A DNA stretch of 6,558 nucleotides. Source: Fidelibacterota bacterium. Its GTDB lineage: Bacteria; Fidelibacterota; Fidelibacteria; Fidelibacterales; Fidelibacteraceae. Under the pieces are notes generated by a model that ran no database searches, was not told where the DNA came from, and saw nothing but the letters and a program-made list of their open reading frames with translations. The translations under genes were made by a program, and so were the position numbers. The stretch is taken from assembly GCA_030629925.1 (NCBI GenBank), contig DAOVOB010000066.1, forward strand, positions 1 through 6,558, written 5' to 3'. This document shows positions 4,305 through 6,558 of the stretch, piece after piece (within the stretch, counting starts at the first letter, position 1; every line of letters begins with the position of its first letter).

Positions 4305-5177
4305 TCACTCATTGATGTCCCATACAATTCTCGGCGGTGAGTACAGTCCCTCGTACATGGCCCAATCACTGTTAGTAAGATAAAATTGATAATAGAAATC
4401 CTGTTGCGCATAGTCTTCGATCAAGTAATCAAAGAAAATAAATTTATTACATCCCGTTATTCCCGGATTCCCAAGATCGATGAGCATTAGCAGGGTATCT
4501 CCGTTGATGTCATAGCTTGTGGCATGCGTGACATCGCAATCCATATCCAGCAGGGTCCTGATCAGAAGACCGGAATCAGTCTCGAAAAACAGGAGAGTGT
4601 CAATATTGTTGATATGATTCGCATAGCTAAAGTCGGGCAGATCTCCATCTTCATAGCTACTATCGCGAATCGTTTCAAAAGGCATCTCGCTTAAAAGGTA
4701 ATAATAGCTATTGCCCCGTACGGTCATATCAAGATGCTGATCATAATCAAATGTCAGCGATAAAGTATCTCTATAAAAAGCATCCGGCATTTCAGAAAGA
4801 TGTAATGTGTAAGATTGATCGCTTTCAAAAGGTCCCACCCAGAAACGTAGATTGCGGTAGCAGCGTTCGCTGTCGGGTGTACCATCGTCGATAATGCTCA
4901 AGTAGATCTCGTTGCCGGCCAGACTATCGTCAACAATCGCGCTTTCGGAATTTGTAAAGCTTTCAAGTCCATAGGCCTCGACCAGCAGAAAATTGCTCGC
5001 TTGTCCGGTGACATGCATACTTGCCGTTCGCACCGAAGGGTAGATATCGCCCGTGACCTCACCCGATAGTTCCACCGTAAAATTCAGTACAGATGGATCG
5101 CGCTTGGCGACGATGTAATTGTTGCAGGAGCTTGCAAGGATGGCAAGAGCGATGGTAATAATGATCAGTTTTTTCAT
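4305..5177 (-). CDS. Putative lipoprotein of unknown function, paralogue A (290 aa)
   Basis: The product starts with a lipoprotein signal peptide, MKKLIIITIALAILASSC, whose Cys18 should be lipidated. After it come alternating hydrophobic and polar stretches typical of a beta-sandwich, for example FLLVEAYGLESF (63-74), GPFESDQSYTLHLSE (115-129) and NSYYYLLSEM (156-165). It is acidic and aromatic-rich, so the mature protein is probably an envelope or surface domain. It aligns along its whole length with the protein encoded just upstream, including DPSVL, SLAGNE, YTLHLSE, NSYYYLLSEM, CDVTH (C214), GCNK (C243) and DYLIEDY. The two shared cysteines could form a disulfide. C106 is present only in this copy. 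The ATG at 5177 has a clear GGAGG site. It is likely co-transcribed with paralogue B, 57 bases upstream. I do not recognise a named domain. Confidence 0.82.
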   Translation of the reverse strand: MKKLIIITIALAILASSCNNYIVAKRDPSVLNFTVELSGEVTGDIYPSVRTASMHVTGQASNFLLVEAYGLESFTNSESAIVDDSLAGNEIYLSIIDDGTPDSERCYRNLRFWVGPFESDQSYTLHLSEMPDAFYRDTLSLTFDYDQHLDMTVRGNSYYYLLSEMPFETIRDSSYEDGDLPDFSYANHINNIDTLLFFETDSGLLIRTLLDMDCDVTHATSYDINGDTLLMLIDLGNPGITGCNKFIFFDYLIEDYAQQDFYYQFYLTNSDWAMYEGLYSPPRIVWDINE

Positions 5178-5234
5178 AATACCTCCAAAGTTCTGGGGTC
5201 AGTTCGTAACTCGTTGTGACCTGTAACAGGGAAT
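5178..5234 (-). promoter_or_regulatory. Spacer between lipoprotein paralogues with ribosome site
   Basis: On the minus strand this 57-base spacer carries GGTCA...TGACC arms (about 5199-5221) and the GGAGG ribosome site of paralogue A (about 5183-5187). The small dyad is too weak to call a terminator, so read-through from paralogue B is expected. Confidence 0.4.
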
Positions 5235-6107
5235 TTACTCACTAAACTCCGGGATGATAATTCTGGGATTTTCATAAAATCCTTCTAACATGACCCTATT
5301 GCTGTTTGTGAGGTAGAGTTGATAGAAAAAGCTTTGTTGCATGTAATCTTCGATCAGGTAATCGCAAAAGACCCACTTGTTACAGCCGCTTGTACCCGAA
5401 GGGCCTAAGTTGACTTGCATGATAAGTGTGTCGCCCACTATGGAATGATCGACAGAATGGGTGACATCGCAATCCAGGCTCAAAATGCTTCGGATCAGTA
5501 AACGGTAGTCCGTTTTAAAAAATCTGATCGTGTCGATATCGTCCAGATAATCAACATAATTAAAATCAGGGATATCGCTGATCTGATAGCTTCGGGCGCT
5601 GACCCACCAAATGCGCATTTCGCTTAAAAGGTAATAATATGAATTTGCGCGGACAATCCTGTCAAGTGTTTGTGTGTAATTAAAAGATAAGCTTAACTCA
5701 TCATGCGATAAAGCATGCCGACTTTCGGACAGATGCAAAGTGTAGGTCTGATCTTTTTCAAAGGGCCCCGCCCGGAATTGCAGAGTGCGGTAGCCTCGTT
5801 CCATGCCGGTGCCGTCCTCGATCAGTTCCCAAAAGAGCTCATTGCCAGCCAGGCTGTCCAGCACCTCGACAGAACGGGTATTGGAAAAGCTTTCCATGCC
5901 ATAGATATCGATCAGCAGGAAATTGTCTGCTTGTCCGCGAGCCCGCATGGAAAGTGTCTTGGCGTCGGGATGAACATAGTCCGCGATCTCATCGGATAAT
6001 TCTATTGAGGAATCCAGCACCGAAGGATCATATTTTTCTACAATGAAAATGTTACAAGCAGTGAATGAAACGATCAAAGCGATGAAAAAGATAGTCAGTC
6101 TTTTCAT
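5235..6107 (-). CDS. Putative lipoprotein of unknown function, paralogue B (290 aa)
   Basis: This product has the same length as its neighbour and begins MKRLTIFFIALIVSFTAC, a lipoprotein signal peptide with Cys18. Roughly half of the residues match paralogue A by eye, and conservation is strongest in blocks: DPSVL (27-31), RGQADNFLL (57-65), SLAGNE (85-90), YTLHLSE (122-128), NSYYYLLSEM (155-164), LDCDVTH (C213), GDTL, GCNK (C242) and DYLIEDY (249-255). It has an extra cysteine at 248 and lacks the C106 equivalent (Gly). The central segment RIWWVSARSYQISD differs most, so this may be the specificity-determining part. The ATG at 6107 is preceded by AAGGGAAA. A short hairpin, GACCCC-gaa-GGGGTC, lies in the leader. 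The fold is probably a secreted beta-sandwich; function is unknown. Confidence 0.82.
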   Translation of the reverse strand: MKRLTIFFIALIVSFTACNIFIVEKYDPSVLDSSIELSDEIADYVHPDAKTLSMRARGQADNFLLIDIYGMESFSNTRSVEVLDSLAGNELFWELIEDGTGMERGYRTLQFRAGPFEKDQTYTLHLSESRHALSHDELSLSFNYTQTLDRIVRANSYYYLLSEMRIWWVSARSYQISDIPDFNYVDYLDDIDTIRFFKTDYRLLIRSILSLDCDVTHSVDHSIVGDTLIMQVNLGPSGTSGCNKWVFCDYLIEDYMQQSFFYQLYLTNSNRVMLEGFYENPRIIIPEFSE

Positions 6108-6128
6108 GTTATTTCCCTTTTCGTCAGT

Positions 6129-6200
6129 GACCCCGAAGGGGTCGAAAAACAGTATAGGCAGTATTCTCTCAAAATTAACAGCCCCGTAGGGGTTGAATAA
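6129..6200. repeat. Two tight GC-rich hairpins in the leader of paralogue B
   Basis: GACCCC-gaa-GGGGTC (6129-6143) and AGCCCC-gta-GGGGTT (6180-6194) each make a 6-base stem with a 3-base loop, followed by GAA. The first is 22 bases upstream of the lipoprotein start codon and could affect its expression. Both belong to a small family with copies at 3917 and 4101. Confidence 0.75.
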
Positions 6201-6309
6201 GCCCGGTTATTAAAACTGGTTTCAGAACACCGATCAACGATATGTGAAGTACGAAGTAAATGGTCACTTAAAATATCTTATTAAAGATCAAACATCTTAA
6301 CAGTAGTTC

Positions 6310-6558
6310 TTAATATAGTTCAAATTCCTGGAAAGATATTTTGATCGGGTTTCCATCATCCAGATCATATTCAACCTTAGTTTCCCAAATGCCATTTTCA
6401 TTGTAATTGGAGAAGATGTAATGACCGTAGTCGAATATATATTTCATTTCACTGATATTATAATAGTAATACCAGTATAAGGGATATGTGTAAGAAACAC
6501 TGAAATAGCCATCAAATTGTTCAAGAGAGCAATATGCCGGAGATTGTTGATAATAGAA
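6310..6558 (-). CDS. C-terminal part of an unrecognised tyrosine-rich protein (partial)
   Basis: An open frame enters from the right edge and ends with TAA at 6310-6312, giving 82 residues. Its beginning is beyond the window. The translation starts FYYQQSPAYCSLEQFDGYFS, continues with a very aromatic stretch YPLYWYYYYNISEM, and ends with KVEYDLDDGNPIKISFQEFE followed by LY. Codon use and sequence look genuinely coding, and the composition resembles secreted or surface beta-rich proteins like the two lipoproteins next door. It does not contain their CDVTH or GCNK motifs, so it is not simply a third paralogue by what is visible. It is followed by about 200 bases with repeats before the next gene. 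No family is recognised. Confidence 0.6.
   Translation of the reverse strand, partial: FYYQQSPAYCSLEQFDGYFSVSYTYPLYWYYYYNISEMKYIFDYGHYIFSNYNENGIWETKVEYDLDDGNPIKISFQEFELY

Overview
The window looks like a chromosomal stretch from an uncultured or poorly sampled Gram-negative bacterium. It is AT-rich, carries three genes with lipoprotein signal peptides, and about a third of it is non-coding and packed with short dispersed repeats. Repeats of these kinds are, from general knowledge, common in genomes of the FCB group and neighbouring candidate phyla (Marinimicrobia/Cloacimonadota-like lineages). That placement is an impression from gene style and repeat content, not a proven assignment. Every gene I can support lies on the minus strand, so transcription runs from right to left. 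There is no tRNA, rRNA, CRISPR array, or recognisable transposase.

In transcription order: the C-terminal 82 codons of an unrecognised, tyrosine-rich protein (6310-6558); two tandem paralogous 290-residue lipoproteins of unknown function (5235-6107 and 4305-5177), which share their overall sequence and two cysteine motifs near the C-terminus; a repeat-filled gap; a lipoprotein made of a single Cache-type sensor domain (3218-3712); a long repeat-filled gap of about 670 bases; an isoprenylcysteine/phospholipid methyltransferase-family membrane enzyme (2004-2525), tightly followed by a two-helix small membrane protein (1783-1992); a cysteine-rich DUF3795 protein with an extra C-terminal zinc ribbon (1255-1671), bracketed by two copies of a repeat; two small overlapping single-helix membrane ORFs joined by a slippery A7 run (842-1030 and 786-899); and the N-terminal half of a nitronate monooxygenase/FabK-like FMN enzyme (1-589), cut by the window edge.

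The genes do not form an obvious pathway. The methyltransferase and its small partner are the clearest operon (11 bases apart), and the two lipoproteins are a second likely one (57 bases apart). What stands out is the intergenic DNA. It holds at least four repeat families: (i) about nine copies of an 18-28-base imperfect palindrome with a core like CCGTAGTCTTGACGAAGG, including one copy that appears inserted inside another; (ii) degenerate tandem heptamers (AACTATG/AACGATA, CAATTAT, AGTCACT), two of which supply the stop codon of the adjacent gene; (iii) hairpins starting CGTCATCCTGAA; (iv) tight hairpins of the form GACCCC-gaa-GGGGTC, in which one copy carries a compensatory base-pair change. 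A perfect 17-base inverted repeat with a 6-base loop lies at 2705-2744.
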